From NCBI RefSeq assembly GCF_023023025.1, contig NZ_CP095481.1, forward strand, positions 10,491,001 through 10,555,000: 64,000 nt of DNA, written 5' to 3'. The DNA comes from Amycolatopsis sp. WQ 127309 (lineage in GTDB: Bacteria; Actinomycetota; Actinomycetes; Mycobacteriales; Pseudonocardiaceae). A program made the position numbers and the translations under genes. Below the pieces are notes generated by a model. It had not been told where the DNA came from. It did no database searches and worked only from the letters and a program-made list of their open reading frames with translations. Below, piece after piece: positions 17,774-28,457 of this stretch. Position 1 is the first letter of the stretch; each line of letters starts with the position of its first letter.

Positions 17774-17907
17774 GGGCAGGACCCCCAGCGTCGATGGTGT
17801 GCTCGTTCGCGACCCTAACGGAGATCACCGACAGGAACGCGCGCTCGCCGCCCGGGGGCGGACGGCCTTCGACGCGACCGGACGGGCGAGGCGGTAGCGT
17901 GCACCGA

Positions 17908-18924
17908 GTGGCTGTGACCGATCCCGTGGATACCCGCCTGCTCGCCGCGCTCGCCGAGCTGGGCAAGGCGGCCGTGCACGAGCTCGCGGCCAAGGTCGGC
18001 ATGGATCCCCGCGAAGTCGCCTACCGGCTGGTCGCGCTGTCCGGCAGCGGGCTGCCGCTGCTCGTCGGCGTCGAAAGCGACCCGAACGGGCTGCGCGCGG
18101 CCATCGCGGGGTCGCCGCCGTCGTGGGCGAACCGGCCACCCGGCTCGCAGCAGTTCCCGGCCCAGGCCCCGCCGTCGCAGCCGGTGCCGATGCCACCGCC
18201 GAACGCGCAAGGGGCGCCCTCGGGCCCGTACAACGTCCAAGGCGCGCCGTCCGGGCCGTACAACGTCCAAGGTGCGCCCTCAGGGCCGTACAACGTCCAA
18301 GGTGCGCCCTCGGGGCCGTACAACGTCCAGGGCACGCCGTCCGGGCGCTACCCCGGGCCGCCGCCCCGGCCACCACAGCAGCAGCAGTTCGCCCCGCCAC
18401 CCCCGGCGCGGCCCGACCCCGTGGTGAGCACGTGGGGCGTGCCGCAGACGGCGTCGTGGGCCCGCGGCGACGAGCCCGCGCGCCCGGCCGGCGCGCCCGG
18501 CGGCAAGAAGGGCCGGCTCGGCGAGGTCATGGAGACCCAGGGCCTGGAGGGCGAGCAGCTGACGGTGCAGCTGCTCGAGGTCCAGGACCCGGCGGACTTC
18601 CTGTTCGGCGCGGCCGGCTACCGCCTGGAGGAGGGCGAGCGCTCGGTGGTCGTCCACACGGAGATCACCAACCGCGGCGCGATCCCGTTCGCGTCCCTGC
18701 CGGACAACTACCTCGAGCTGCTCACCGTCGACGGCAGGACGATCGGCAAGGCCCCGGTGTCGCTGACCTCGCGGCCGCCGCACAAGATCGGCGTCAAACC
18801 GGGCGAAACCCTGGGCGGCCACACGGTGTACGTCCTGCCGGACACGACCCGGGTGGTTTCCGTCCGCTGGAGCCCGCGGCCGGAACCGGACGAGCGCACC
18901 GTGATCTGGTCGATCGAGGACTAG
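17908..18924 (+). CDS. Winged-helix (AsnC-type) protein with decapeptide repeats
   Basis: A 338-residue protein with three parts. Residues about 5-65 are an AsnC-type winged helix ([20 protein letters not shown], then [17 protein letters not shown]). Residues about 65-210 are a Pro/Gly/Gln-rich low-complexity linker with four perfect copies of [10 protein letters not shown] and a fifth partial one. Residues about 225-338 form a beta-rich domain ([46 protein letters not shown]) that resembles Ig-like DUF4352-type domains. There is no signal peptide or membrane helix. The GTG at 17908 gives [12 protein letters not shown], the natural domain start. It is divergent from the DUF885 gene and converges on rluD with overlapping stop codons. 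The function is unknown. Confidence 0.8.
   Translation: MAVTDPVDTRLLAALAELGKAAVHELAAKVGMDPREVAYRLVALSGSGLPLLVGVESDPNGLRAAIAGSPPSWANRPPGSQQFPAQAPPSQPVPMPPPNAQGAPSGPYNVQGAPSGPYNVQGAPSGPYNVQGAPSGPYNVQGTPSGRYPGPPPRPPQQQQFAPPPPARPDPVVSTWGVPQTASWARGDEPARPAGAPGGKKGRLGEVMETQGLEGEQLTVQLLEVQDPADFLFGAAGYRLEEGERSVVVHTEITNRGAIPFASLPDNYLELLTVDGRTIGKAPVSLTSRPPHKIGVKPGETLGGHTVYVLPDTTRVVSVRWSPRPEPDERTVIWSIED
18211..18345 (+). repeat. In-frame 30-bp tandem repeats (4.5 copies)
   Basis: Four successive 30-base units at 18211, 18241, 18271 and 18301 encode [10 protein letters not shown], and a half unit follows. The units differ only at silent third positions, so the peptide is conserved while the DNA has drifted. 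This suggests selection on the protein repeat. Confidence 0.9.
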
Positions 18925-19850
18925 TAGCTCTCGTCCTGCAGGATCTTGAGGGCGTTGGCCAGGTCGTCCGGGTACTCCGACTCGAACTGGACCCAGCGGC
19001 CGTCCGACGGGTGGGCGAAACCGAGTGTCTTGGCGTGCAGCCACTGGCGGTTCAGCCCCAGCTTGCGGGCCAGCACCGGATCCGCGCCGTACGTCAGGTC
19101 GCCGACGCACGGGTGCTTCAACGCCGAGAAGTGGACGCGGATCTGGTGCGTCCGCCCGGTTTCGAGCTTGATGTGCGCCAGGGACGCGGCGCGGAACGCC
19201 TCGACGACCTCGTAGTGCGTCACGCTCGGGCGGCCGCCCTGGACCACCGCGAACTTGTAGTCGTGGCGGGGGTGGCGGTCGATCGGGGCGTCGATGGTGC
19301 CGCGCGTCGGGTCCGGGTGGCCCTGGACGATCGCGTGGTAGCCCTTGTCGACCGTGCGTTCCTTGAACGCGCGCTTCAGCACGGTGTACGCGTGCTCGCT
19401 CTTGGCCACTACCATCACGCCGGTGGTACCCGCGTCGAGCCGGTGCACGACGCCCTGGCGCTCGGCCGCGCCGGACGTCGCGATGCGCAGGCCCGCCGCG
19501 GCGAGGCCGCCGACCACCGTCGGGCCGGTCCAGCCCGGGCTCGGGTGCACGGCGACGCCGACCGGCTTCGAGATCACCACGATGTCGTCGTCGTCGTGCA
19601 GGATCCGCATGCCTTCGACCGGCGCGGCGACGACCTCCACCGGGTTTGCCGGCTCGGGCAGCGTGACCTCCAGCAGCCCGCCCGCGGCGAGCCGGTCAGA
19701 CTTGCCCGCCGGGTGGCCGTCGAGCAGCACGTCGCCGGACTCGGCCAGCTCGGCGACGACCGTGCGGGACAGCCCGAGCATCTTGGCGAGGCCGGCGTCG
19801 ACCCGCATCCCGTCGAGCCCGTCGGGCACCGGGAGCATCCGCGAGCTCAC
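18921..19850 (-). CDS. rluD: RluA family pseudouridine synthase (RluD type)
   Basis: A 309-residue pseudouridine synthase with an N-terminal S4 RNA-binding domain (about residues 15-70, [20 protein letters not shown]). The catalytic domain has the active-site Asp in [20 protein letters not shown]. Later motifs are [27 protein letters not shown] and [11 protein letters not shown]. RluD modifies helix 69 of 23S rRNA. The GTG start overlaps the lspA stop by 4 bases (GTGA), the order also found in mycobacteria (lspA then the RluD-like gene), so the two are translationally coupled. Confidence 0.93.
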   Translation of the reverse strand: MSSRMLPVPDGLDGMRVDAGLAKMLGLSRTVVAELAESGDVLLDGHPAGKSDRLAAGGLLEVTLPEPANPVEVVAAPVEGMRILHDDDDIVVISKPVGVAVHPSPGWTGPTVVGGLAAAGLRIATSGAAERQGVVHRLDAGTTGVMVVAKSEHAYTVLKRAFKERTVDKGYHAIVQGHPDPTRGTIDAPIDRHPRHDYKFAVVQGGRPSVTHYEVVEAFRAASLAHIKLETGRTHQIRVHFSALKHPCVGDLTYGADPVLARKLGLNRQWLHAKTLGFAHPSDGRWVQFESEYPDDLANALKILQDESY

Positions 19851-20518
19851 GCCTGGTCCTCCTGCTGGGTTTCCGCGGCCGGTTCGGCCTGCTTCTTGTC
19901 CTTGGCCTTGTCCTTGGTCGACGTGCCGTCGTAGTCCTTGCCCAGCAGGGACAGCAGCACGATCAGCGCGCCGCCGACGCAGATCGCCGAGTCGGCGATG
20001 TTGAAGATCGCGAAGCCCTTGCCGTTCGGGGCGAACGCCGAGATGAAGTCGACGACGTGGCCCTGCAGCCCGCCGGGCGCGCGGAAGATCCGGTCGGTGA
20101 GGTTGCCCAGCGCGCCGGCCAGCACCAGGCCGAGGCCGATCGCCCAGCCGATCGAGCGCAGCCGCCGCGAGATCCAGATGATCGCGATGACGACGGCGAG
20201 CGCGACCAGCGCCAGCACCCACGTCATGCCGGTGGCCATCGAGAACGCGGCACCCGGGTTGCGGATCACCTGCAGGTAGATCAGGCCGCCGAGGATCCGG
20301 ACCGGCTCCTTGCCTTCCAGGTTGGCGGTGACCAGGTTCTTCGTGATCAGGTCGATCGCCCAGAGCACCACCGCGACGGCGAACACCCAGCCCACCCGGC
20401 GCTTCGGCAGCGTCGCCGCCGTCGCCGCCGGGGTTTCCGGCGTCTCCTGGACGGGCTCGGGCACCGCCTCGGCGGCGGCGTCGGTGTCGGGTTCTCCAGC
20501 GCTGGACTCGGTGCTCAC
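19847..20518 (-). CDS. lspA: Lipoprotein signal peptidase
   Basis: A 223-residue signal peptidase II, longer than E. coli LspA because of an acidic Ala/Pro/Glu N-terminal tail (about 38 residues) and a charged Lys/Glu tail at the C-terminus. Four membrane helices are visible. The catalytic aspartates lie in GNLTDRIFR and [12 protein letters not shown], and NPGAAFSM is the conserved periplasmic loop. It cleaves prolipoproteins after diacylglyceryl transfer. GTG starts at 20518 and 20533 are both possible; 20518 gives [11 protein letters not shown]. Confidence 0.94.
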   Translation of the reverse strand: MSTESSAGEPDTDAAAEAVPEPVQETPETPAATAATLPKRRVGWVFAVAVVLWAIDLITKNLVTANLEGKEPVRILGGLIYLQVIRNPGAAFSMATGMTWVLALVALAVVIAIIWISRRLRSIGWAIGLGLVLAGALGNLTDRIFRAPGGLQGHVVDFISAFAPNGKGFAIFNIADSAICVGGALIVLLSLLGKDYDGTSTKDKAKDKKQAEPAAETQQEDQA

Positions 20519-20539
20519 CGGTCCATTGTCCACGCCTGG

Positions 20540-21366
20540 TCAGGGTGCCCCGGCGGCAGTGTCGCGGGGACGCCGCAGGAGGACCGCGAACGCGGCGGCG
20601 AACAGCACCCCCGCCGCGCTCGGCGCCCCGGTCACCGGCGTCGAGAACACCAGGCTGACCAGCGCGAACACCAAGGCGACGGCCACCAGGAACCAGCTGC
20701 GCTCGTACGCCGCCGTCACCAGCGTGACGACCGCCATCACGAGCTGGGCGAACCCCGGCGGGAACCAGAGACGCCGTCCCTCCCCCATCGGGGCACGAGA
20801 GCGGCGAACGCCCCGGCCACGAGCACGGTCGCGGAGAGCAGCGCCCCCGGCAGGTCCGCGATCACCACGGCCACCGCGCCGGCGGCCACGGCCACCGCGA
20901 GCACCAGCGGACTGCGTTCGTACCAGGCGACCAGCGCGAGCCCGAGCGTCGCCAGGAGGGGGCCGCGGGTGGCCGCGTCGAGACCGAACTGGCTGAACAG
21001 CAGCAGGTCCAGCACCGGGACGGCGAGCACGACGGCGGCGATCGACGTCACCACCGCCCTCGCGCGCAGCCCGCCCGCAACGGCGTAGGAGACCACGATG
21101 GCGAGGAACGCCGCGATGAGCGCGTACTGCCACGCCGGGCCGGCGCCGCCGGTGTAGGCCACGACGGTGTCATCGAGGCTGAGGAACCGCGCTTCGGTGC
21201 CGTAACCGTCGATCGTCAAGCCGAACAGGCCCACGTAGCCGGCGGTCGCCGGCGGCAACCGCGCCGTCAGTTCCGCGGTGACGGCCGACCGGTGGAACAG
21301 TTCGGCCGTCACCAGGACCAGTTCCGCTAAACCCGGCAACGCCAACGGAATCCACTGCCGCCCCAT
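20540..21366 (-). pseudogene. Multi-pass membrane protein gene split by a -1 frameshift
   Basis: The 5' part reads in one frame from 21366 to about 20790: several hydrophobic helices, then [16 protein letters not shown]. It then runs into a non-hydrophobic tail ending at 20737. The continuation is in a neighbouring frame: [20 protein letters not shown], more helices, and a stop at 20540. One extra C in the CCCC run near 20787-20791 would join the halves as [12 protein letters not shown]. The two halves share the internal repeat AYERSxxLVAVA, supporting one original protein of about 275 residues. It is either a real mutation or a sequence error. The family is not recognised. It directly precedes lspA. 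Confidence 0.75.
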
Positions 21367-21382
21367 CGGCCCAGGCTAACGC

Positions 21383-22726
21383 TCAGCAGAACGGCGGCAG
21401 CTCCCGCGGGTCGCCGACCGGGGCCCAGCGGCCGCCCGCCTTCGTGTACCCCCAGCGCGCGCCGCGGGCGACGATCTGGCGCAGCGCCAGCAGCACGCGA
21501 TCCACGTGCTCCTCGGTGCTGCCCAGGCCGAGGCTGACGCGCACCGCCTGCTGCCCTTCACCGCCCGTGACGCCGATCAGGCGCTTGGCCGCGATGTGGG
21601 CGCAGAAGGCGCCGTCGCGGACGCCGATGCCGTACTCCGCCGAGAGAACCGCCGCGAGCCAGCCGGGGTCGAAACCGGCGACGACGAAGCTGACCGTGCC
21701 GACGCGGTCGACCGGCGCGTCGAACAACCGCAGCTCGGAGCAGCCCGGGATGCCCTCGAGGCCCTTGCGCAGCCGGACGAGCAGGGCCTGCTCGTGCGCT
21801 TCGACGGCGGCCCAGTTCCGGCTCAGGGTTTCGCAGGCGACGCCGAGCGCGTACACGCCGACGGTGTTGGGCGAACCGGCTTCGTGCCGCTCCGGGCCGG
21901 TGTTCCAGACGACGGCGTCCTCGGTGACGAGCTTGGTCGCCCCGCCGCCGGCGAGGTACGGGCGGGCGGCGCGCAGCCAGTCGGCGCGGCCGATCAGCGC
22001 GCCCGCGCCGAAGGGCGCGTACAGCTTGTGGCCGGAGAGGGCGACGTAGTCGACGTCCAGGTCCTGCATCGCGATCCTGCGGTGCGGCGCGAGCTGGGCG
22101 GCGTCGAGGGCGATGCGGGCGCCGTGCCGGCGGGCCACCGCGGCGATCTCCGCCACCGGAAGCAGCTCACCGGTCACATTGGACGCTCCGGTGAGGACCA
22201 CCAAACGCGGCCCCTGCGGGGATTCCGCGAGGGCTTCGTCCACAGCGGACACTGCAGCGAGCCGGGTGCGCGGGGTCGGCAGGCGCCGGACGTTCGGCCC
22301 CTGCCACGGCAGCAGCGCGGCGTGGTGCTCGGTGTCGAACACGATCACCGCGGTGCGCGGCGGGAGGCTGCGGGCGAGCAGGTTGAAGGAGTCGGTGGTG
22401 TTGCGGGTGAACACGACCGTGTCGGTCCGGCGCGCGCCGACGAAGCTGCGCAGCGTGGCGCGGGTGCGCTCGTAGAGCTTGGTGGAGACCTGCGAGGCGA
22501 AGCCCGCGCCGCGGTGGACGCTGGCGTACCAGGGCAGGAACTCGTCGACGGCCACGCGGACGGCGTCGAGACAGGGCGCGCTGGCCGCGTGGTCGAGATT
22601 GGCGTAGCCGATGTCTCCGCCGGTGACGAGCGGAACTCGCAGCGAGGCACCAGCGACCGTGGGAATACCTTGCGACGCAAGGGTTTCCTGGGTCTGTGTG
22701 CTGGTGCGGTCGATGGCGAGAGTCAT
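21383..22726 (-). CDS. Class V aminotransferase, cysteine desulfurase-like
   Basis: A 447-residue PLP enzyme of the class V fold. Motifs: YANLDHAASAPCLDAVRVAV at the start, the TRNTTDSFNLL loop, DTEHHAALLPW (His stacking on PLP), ARIALDAAQLAPH (Asp binding the pyridine N), and Lys in YVALSGHKLYAPFGAGALIG (PLP lysine). A Cys occurs in VRDGAFCAH, matching the RxGxxCAxP active loop of NifS/SufS desulfurases. It probably acts on a sulfur amino acid, in line with the SAM riboswitch on its leader. The ATG at 22726 has a strong GAGGAGG site; reading further upstream would translate the riboswitch. Confidence 0.9.
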   Translation of the reverse strand: MTLAIDRTSTQTQETLASQGIPTVAGASLRVPLVTGGDIGYANLDHAASAPCLDAVRVAVDEFLPWYASVHRGAGFASQVSTKLYERTRATLRSFVGARRTDTVVFTRNTTDSFNLLARSLPPRTAVIVFDTEHHAALLPWQGPNVRRLPTPRTRLAAVSAVDEALAESPQGPRLVVLTGASNVTGELLPVAEIAAVARRHGARIALDAAQLAPHRRIAMQDLDVDYVALSGHKLYAPFGAGALIGRADWLRAARPYLAGGGATKLVTEDAVVWNTGPERHEAGSPNTVGVYALGVACETLSRNWAAVEAHEQALLVRLRKGLEGIPGCSELRLFDAPVDRVGTVSFVVAGFDPGWLAAVLSAEYGIGVRDGAFCAHIAAKRLIGVTGGEGQQAVRVSLGLGSTEEHVDRVLLALRQIVARGARWGYTKAGGRWAPVGDPRELPPFC

Positions 22727-22774
22727 CGTTAGCCTCCTCGGCGTTCCGGGGGGCCCCGGCGAGGGGCCCGCGCT

Positions 22775-22880
22775 TGCCGGTCGCACGGCGCGACCGGCCC
22801 GGTCTTCACCCGGGGCACCCCACCGCGGTAGGAGGGTTGCCGGCCAGCAAGCCGGGGCTTGACGCTGGCACTCATGACCT
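22775..22880 (-). ncRNA. SAM-IV-type riboswitch
   Basis: The minus-strand leader of the aminotransferase gene begins with GGTCATGAGTGCCAGCG, then GGCTTGCTGGCCGGCAACC, then CGCGGTGGGGTGCCCCGG and GTGAAGACC. These are the conserved blocks of the actinobacterial SAM-IV aptamer (SAM-I-like core with its own P4/pseudoknot arrangement), which I recognise from memory. GGTC and GACC close the basal stem. Two hairpins follow: GGTCGC/GCGACC, and GGGCCCC-TCGCC-GGGGCCC, the latter about 14 bases before the ribosome site, so control is probably by terminator or site occlusion. High SAM should lower expression. Confidence 0.88.
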
Positions 22881-22972
22881 GATTCAAAAGGTAACCGAGA
22901 ATCGGCGTGACGACCAGCCCCCACAGCACATTCTGAGACACCGACCACAAGTCGAGCAGGAATGGAGAAGCG

Positions 22973-23623
22973 TCAGGGCTTCGCGCGGAAACGGCCCGGG
23001 AGCTGCGTCACGGCGTGGTCCGAGAGGTGCGTGGCGGTGCCGGTGTACTGGTCCGCGCCCGCCGTGAACAGCCAGCCGCCCAACGTCTTCCCGTCGATCG
23101 GCTCGCCGTGCGCCGCCGCGACGGTCGTCGAGACCTGGCTGTAGGCGAGACCGTCCCAGTCGGCGGCGTCCGGCAGCGTCCACAGTGTGAAGTGCACGTG
23201 GGCCCCGGTGCTGCTGCCACCACACGGCAGGGCGTTGCCGGTCGAGCCGAGCACGTCGCCGGCCTCGACCTGCTCACCGTCGGTGACCTTGATGCCTTCC
23301 ATGTGGTAGTACCCGGTGCGCCACCCGCCGGCGTGGTCGATGGTCACCCAGTCGCCGCCCGCGCAGTGCTGCAGGTGCACGGTCCCGGCCAGCGGCGCCC
23401 GCACGGTCTTGTCGGCCGGGCTGAGGTCGAGGGCGTTCTCCACGCCGGTGCTGCCGTCGTCGGAGTGGATGCCGGCGGAGTACACCTGCTGGCCGGCCTT
23501 GAACGGCAGCGCCAGCACCGGAAAGGGCCCCACCTCGGCAGCCGCCCCCGGAGCGGCGGCGAGCCCCACACCCAGGACGATCCCCGCGACCAGCCCGGCC
23601 CCACACACGTATCGCTTCGTCAC
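22973..23623 (-). CDS. Secreted M23 family peptidase
   Basis: A 216-residue secreted protein. The signal peptide is VTKRYVCGAGLVAGIVLGVG, followed by LAAAPGAAAEV with AAA as a likely cleavage site. The LasA/M23-type domain has a first His/Asp region IHSDDGSTGVENALDLSPAD, the TVHLQHCAGGDWVTIDHAGG strand pair, and HVHFTLW (the HxH zinc motif). M23 enzymes cut peptidoglycan cross-bridges. The GTG at 23623 has GAGGAG about 8 bases upstream. Confidence 0.87.
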   Translation of the reverse strand: MTKRYVCGAGLVAGIVLGVGLAAAPGAAAEVGPFPVLALPFKAGQQVYSAGIHSDDGSTGVENALDLSPADKTVRAPLAGTVHLQHCAGGDWVTIDHAGGWRTGYYHMEGIKVTDGEQVEAGDVLGSTGNALPCGGSSTGAHVHFTLWTLPDAADWDGLAYSQVSTTVAAAHGEPIDGKTLGGWLFTAGADQYTGTATHLSDHAVTQLPGRFRAKP

Positions 23624-23888
23624 CCGGCGTACTCCTCTGGCTCTACGTTCACCCATTCGAGGTAATGAATGGAGCGCAGAGTAAGCCAAAAGAGGGAACG
23701 CGGGGAAGATCAGGTGAGGTTTTTGTGAGGATCACTCACCCTCGCGGGAGAAGATCACCAGGTCGACGCGAAGAGCGGACAGGCACCGGACAACCGCCCG
23801 GCCCGAACGCAGCCCCCACCACTCCCTGGGGGGCGTCCCCTGTCCAGTCTACCGCCACTGACCTGCAAAAACGTGAGTGCCGGAAATC

Positions 23889-23916
23889 TGTGGACAACTG
23901 AAGTGGATGTGGACAA
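23889..23916. promoter_or_regulatory. Two tandem DnaA-box sequences
   Basis: TGTGGACAA occurs at 23889-23897 and again at 23908-23916, same orientation, 19 bases apart. Its complement TTGTCCACA is the actinobacterial DnaA-box consensus. I saw no other exact copy in the window. Confidence 0.5.
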
Positions 23917-23952
23917 CTCGCGCCCGGCCGGGCTCGCGACCGCCGAGCGCAG

Positions 23953-24303
23953 CAGACGGCACGGTGGCTAGGTGGGCAACCCGCGATCGACGCCGCGCTA
24001 GCAGCAAGCGAGCCGACGCGGACGGCCCGGCGGCGAGGCCGAGCCGAGTGGACACGGTTCCGCCCAACCCGCGAGCGACCAGCGGCCCGATTCGCCGCGC
24101 CAACGAGCCCAGCGGACGGCGCGATGACCAAGCGGGCAACCCGCGATCGGCCCCGCTCACCGCAAAGCCGACGCAGGCGGCATGGCGACCAAGCGGGCCA
24201 CCCGCCGATCGACCCCACTCGCCTCAAGCAAGCCCAGCGGACGGCACGGTGGCCCAAGCAGGCAACCTGCGATCAGCCCCCGCTCACCTCAAGCAAGCCG
24301 ACG
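23953..24303. repeat. Degenerate 62-66-bp tandem repeats
   Basis: At least four copies (23953-24018, 24113-24174, 24175-24236, 24238-24303) share CGGACGGCACGGTGRCCAAG, then GCGGGCAACCCGCGATCG, then CCCCGCTCACC and AAGCCGACG. A more diverged copy lies between the first two. GGGCAACCCGCGATCG is the best kept part. Confidence 0.65.
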
Positions 24304-24445
24304 CGGCGACACACCGGCGAGACCGCGCATCCGATCAGCCACGACCCGCAGGCAACCCAGCGGCCCGACCCCGACCACCAGCCGACCCAGCGGGCGACAC
24401 CGCTGCGAGACAGAGCGGACGCCAGCCGGCAAACCGCGAACCGCG

Positions 24446-25924
<1,479 letters not shown>

Positions 25925-26021
25925 GCCGCCTCCCTCCCGAGTGCTGTGGGGCCCTCAGAATAGTGAAGCGGCCGGGTTAACTCCTTCGTGTACCACTGGG
26001 ACGAGTCGGACAACCGGTGTG

Positions 26022-26702
26022 TTAAGGCCGGAGCAACGCCAGATCGACGCCGAGCGCGGCGAACGGTTTCTCAGCCGCGGGCAGCACCTTCACCGCGCGA
26101 TGGCCTTCGGCGGCGACCCAGCCGGCGTCGACGGCCTTGCCGAGCAACGCCGCGGGCAGCGACCCGGCGAGGTGATCGCGGCGCTCCGTCCAATCCAGAC
26201 AGTCGCGCAGCAGGGCGCGCCGCCCGTCCGGCACCGGCACGCCCAGCTCGGCGAGCACCTCCTGGCCGCGGCCGGTCAGCGTCAGCCCGGCGTCGGTGCT
26301 GACCAGCCCGGCGGCGAGCATGCCGTCACGCAGCGCGACGCCGACCTGCCCGGCCAGGTGGTCGTAGCAGGTGCGCGCGAACCCGAGCCGCCGCACCCGC
26401 ACCGACGACCTGAGCCCGGTCACCGGCCGGTGCTCGGCGTGCTGGGCCAGGTGCTCGATCAGCTCGGCGACGCGCGGGTCGGCGATCCGGACGTAACTGG
26501 CCCGCCCCTGCTTCACGCGGGCGACGAACCCGGCGCCGACCAGCCGAGTGACGTGCTCACTCGCCGTCGACAGCGCGATCCCGGCCGCCTTGGCCAGCTC
26601 GCCGACCGTCCACGCCCGCCCGTCCAGCAGGACGAGGCACATGGTGGCGCGGCTCGGGTCGGCGAGCACCGCGGCCACCTCCGCCAGCGCGATCGTCTCC
26701 AT
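26022..26702 (-). CDS. ArsR family winged-helix regulator, two-domain type
   Basis: A 226-residue regulator. The N-terminal winged helix is LAEVAAVLADPSRATMCLVL, then GRAWTVGELAKAAGIALSTASEHVTRLVGAGFVARVKQG. A second domain starts at FARTCYDHLAGQVGVALRDGMLAAGL and ends CLDWTERRDHLAGSLPAALL and GWV. This is the common actinobacterial ArsR type that lacks a metal site. A decayed relative of the same architecture is at 33640-34025 in this window. It lies between the antiporter and the penicillin-binding protein gene, all on the same strand, so either could be a target. Confidence 0.88.
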   Translation of the reverse strand: METIALAEVAAVLADPSRATMCLVLLDGRAWTVGELAKAAGIALSTASEHVTRLVGAGFVARVKQGRASYVRIADPRVAELIEHLAQHAEHRPVTGLRSSVRVRRLGFARTCYDHLAGQVGVALRDGMLAAGLVSTDAGLTLTGRGQEVLAELGVPVPDGRRALLRDCLDWTERRDHLAGSLPAALLGKAVDAGWVAAEGHRAVKVLPAAEKPFAALGVDLALLRP

Positions 26703-26745
26703 GTCCCCACGGTACGACCCGCCGGCTTCGGTGGCCGCCGAAGCG

Positions 26746-28374
26746 TCAGACGCCCTTGAGGAACTTCGCGGCCAGCTGGACGGCCGGTCCCGAGTCGTTC
26801 GAGTTCTCCAGGACGACGGCGAAGGCGACGTTCCCGCGGTAGCCGACGAACCAGCCGGTGGCCTGCTGCCCGTCGCCGAACTGGGCGGTGCCGGTCTTGC
26901 CGAACACGCTCCCGGCGCCCGCCGCCGCCTTGCCGGTGCCGCTGGTGACGACCGCGCGCATCATCTTCCGGACCTCGCCCAGCACGGACGCGGGCGGCGG
27001 CGAGTACCCCTTGACGACGACGGTGTCGAGGTCGTGCCACAGCTTCGGGGTGATCGCCTTGCCGCTCGCGACCGTCGCGGCCATCATCGCGCCGCCGAGC
27101 GCGCTGGCCTGGATCCGGCCCTGGCCGAACCCGTCCTCGACCTGCTCGTCCTTGCTCGCCGCGGGCTCGACCTTGCCGAGCTCGGTCTTGAGGCCCGGGA
27201 TCTCGTAGTCGGCGTTGAGGCCCAGCTCGTTCGCCGCTTTCACGAGCCCGTCCGCGGGCAGGTTCAGCGCGAGCTGACCGAACGTGGTGTTGCAGGAGCG
27301 CGCGAACGCCGTCTGCAGGTTCGTCGCGCCCAGCTCGAAGCCCTCGTTCTTGACCGTGCGCGTGCCGATCGTCGCGACGCCGGGGCAGTCGACCGGCGAG
27401 GCCGCGTTGAGGCCGCTCTGCTGGATCGCCGCGACCGAAGTGGCGATCTTGAACGACGACCCCGGCTCGTACAGCCCGTTCAGGGCCTTCGGCGAGAGGC
27501 CGGCGGCCGCGTTCTGCGCGACGGCGAGGATGTCGCCCGAGCCTGAGTCGAGCGCGACGAGCATCGCGGATCCGGAGTAGCCGTCGACCGCGGCTTGCGC
27601 GGACTGCTGCGCGCCCACGCTCAAGCTCGACGTCAGCGGCTTCGCGCCCTCGTCCGACGCCTTCCCGAAGAGCGTCTCCAGGTTCTTGCCGCCGGTGTCG
27701 GTGCGGACGACCGCGAACCCGGTGCCCGCCGCGGCCGTGGCCTGGCCGAGCAACGCGGACCGCAGCAGCGGCGCCGGGTTGCCGTCGGCCGGGCGCAGGC
27801 CGCCGGCCCCGCTGATGATCAGCGGCTTGCCGTCGCGGTCGGCGACGGCGGTGCTGTCCTGGACGGCCGTGCTGATCGCCAGCCGCTGGCCCGCTTCGAG
27901 CTTCGGGTGCAGCAGCGCCGGCGCCCAGTGCACGAGCCACTTGCCGCCGGCCTGGGCCAGCGTGAACGGCACGTCGTAGGACCAGACCTGACGATCCTTC
28001 AGCGTCCAGGCCAGGTGGTAGGTCCCGCTCGTCTGCTTCGCCCCGGCCGGGGTCGGCTGCAGCACGGTCAGCTTCGCGGACAGCGCCGACGGCTGGAGCG
28101 TGTTGCGCGCGTCCCGCAGCGCCACCGCCGCCGCCGTGTTGTCGTCGGTCAGCCGGGCCGCGGCGTCTGGGTTGTTCTCGGCGAAATCCTGCAGGTACTC
28201 GGTGATCGCCGAGTTCGGGTCGAGCGCGCCGGGGCTTTCGACGGCCGTCTCACCCGGGCCGGCGGCCGCTTCGGGCGCACTCCCGCTGTTCAACAGGAAG
28301 AACGCCGCCACCACGACCGCGACCACCGCCAGCGCGCCGCCGATGAGAATGCCGCGTTTTCTGCCAGGACTCAT
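26746..28374 (-). CDS. Penicillin-binding protein with MecA_N domain (class B type)
   Basis: A 542-residue cell-wall transpeptidase. An N-terminal membrane anchor (GILIGGALAVVAVVVAAFFL) is followed by an NTF2-like MecA_N domain (about residues 50-150), a dimerisation region, and a transpeptidase domain. Active-site motifs: YEPGSSFKIATS (SxxK), SCNTTFGQLAL (SxN) and FGKTGTAQFG (KTG). It resembles M. tuberculosis Rv2864c (PbpLipo), but the N-terminus lacks a clear lipobox, so it is read here as membrane-anchored. It forms peptide cross-links in peptidoglycan. It lies downstream of ileS but is separated from it by a strong hairpin. Confidence 0.92.
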   Translation of the reverse strand: MSPGRKRGILIGGALAVVAVVVAAFFLLNSGSAPEAAAGPGETAVESPGALDPNSAITEYLQDFAENNPDAAARLTDDNTAAAVALRDARNTLQPSALSAKLTVLQPTPAGAKQTSGTYHLAWTLKDRQVWSYDVPFTLAQAGGKWLVHWAPALLHPKLEAGQRLAISTAVQDSTAVADRDGKPLIISGAGGLRPADGNPAPLLRSALLGQATAAAGTGFAVVRTDTGGKNLETLFGKASDEGAKPLTSSLSVGAQQSAQAAVDGYSGSAMLVALDSGSGDILAVAQNAAAGLSPKALNGLYEPGSSFKIATSVAAIQQSGLNAASPVDCPGVATIGTRTVKNEGFELGATNLQTAFARSCNTTFGQLALNLPADGLVKAANELGLNADYEIPGLKTELGKVEPAASKDEQVEDGFGQGRIQASALGGAMMAATVASGKAITPKLWHDLDTVVVKGYSPPPASVLGEVRKMMRAVVTSGTGKAAAGAGSVFGKTGTAQFGDGQQATGWFVGYRGNVAFAVVLENSNDSGPAVQLAAKFLKGV

Positions 28375-28457
28375 TTCTCGCGTACCCCTCCCCCGTGCGC
28401 GCCTCCCGCGCGCACAAGGGCCCAGCTTGCCGATTCCCGGCCCTTTCGGGTGAGAAA

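Larger units (their letters stand above)
23690..24445. other. Gene-free, repeat-rich stretch
   Basis: About 755 bases without a credible gene, between the M23 gene and the 3' end of the antiporter gene. It holds a short GC hairpin near 23810, two DnaA-box-like sites, and degenerate 62-66-base repeats. ORFs on both strands here are Arg/Pro/Ser/Gln-rich translations of the repeats without domains. Confidence 0.7.

Noticed and set aside
12878..17818. A 1646-codon plus-strand ORF opposite the triple DUF885 gene
   Set aside because: It mirrors the third-position GC bias of the real gene, is Arg/Pro/Val-rich and shows no domain; the minus-strand ORF has three intact motifs.
22729..22950. A 73-codon minus-strand ORF with a hydrophobic start over the aminotransferase leader
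   Set aside because: Most of it is a translation of the SAM riboswitch, which explains the conservation better; no convincing ribosome site was seen.
23889..23916. Chromosomal replication origin
   Set aside because: Only two DnaA boxes, and no dnaA, dnaN, rpmH or gyrase genes nearby.
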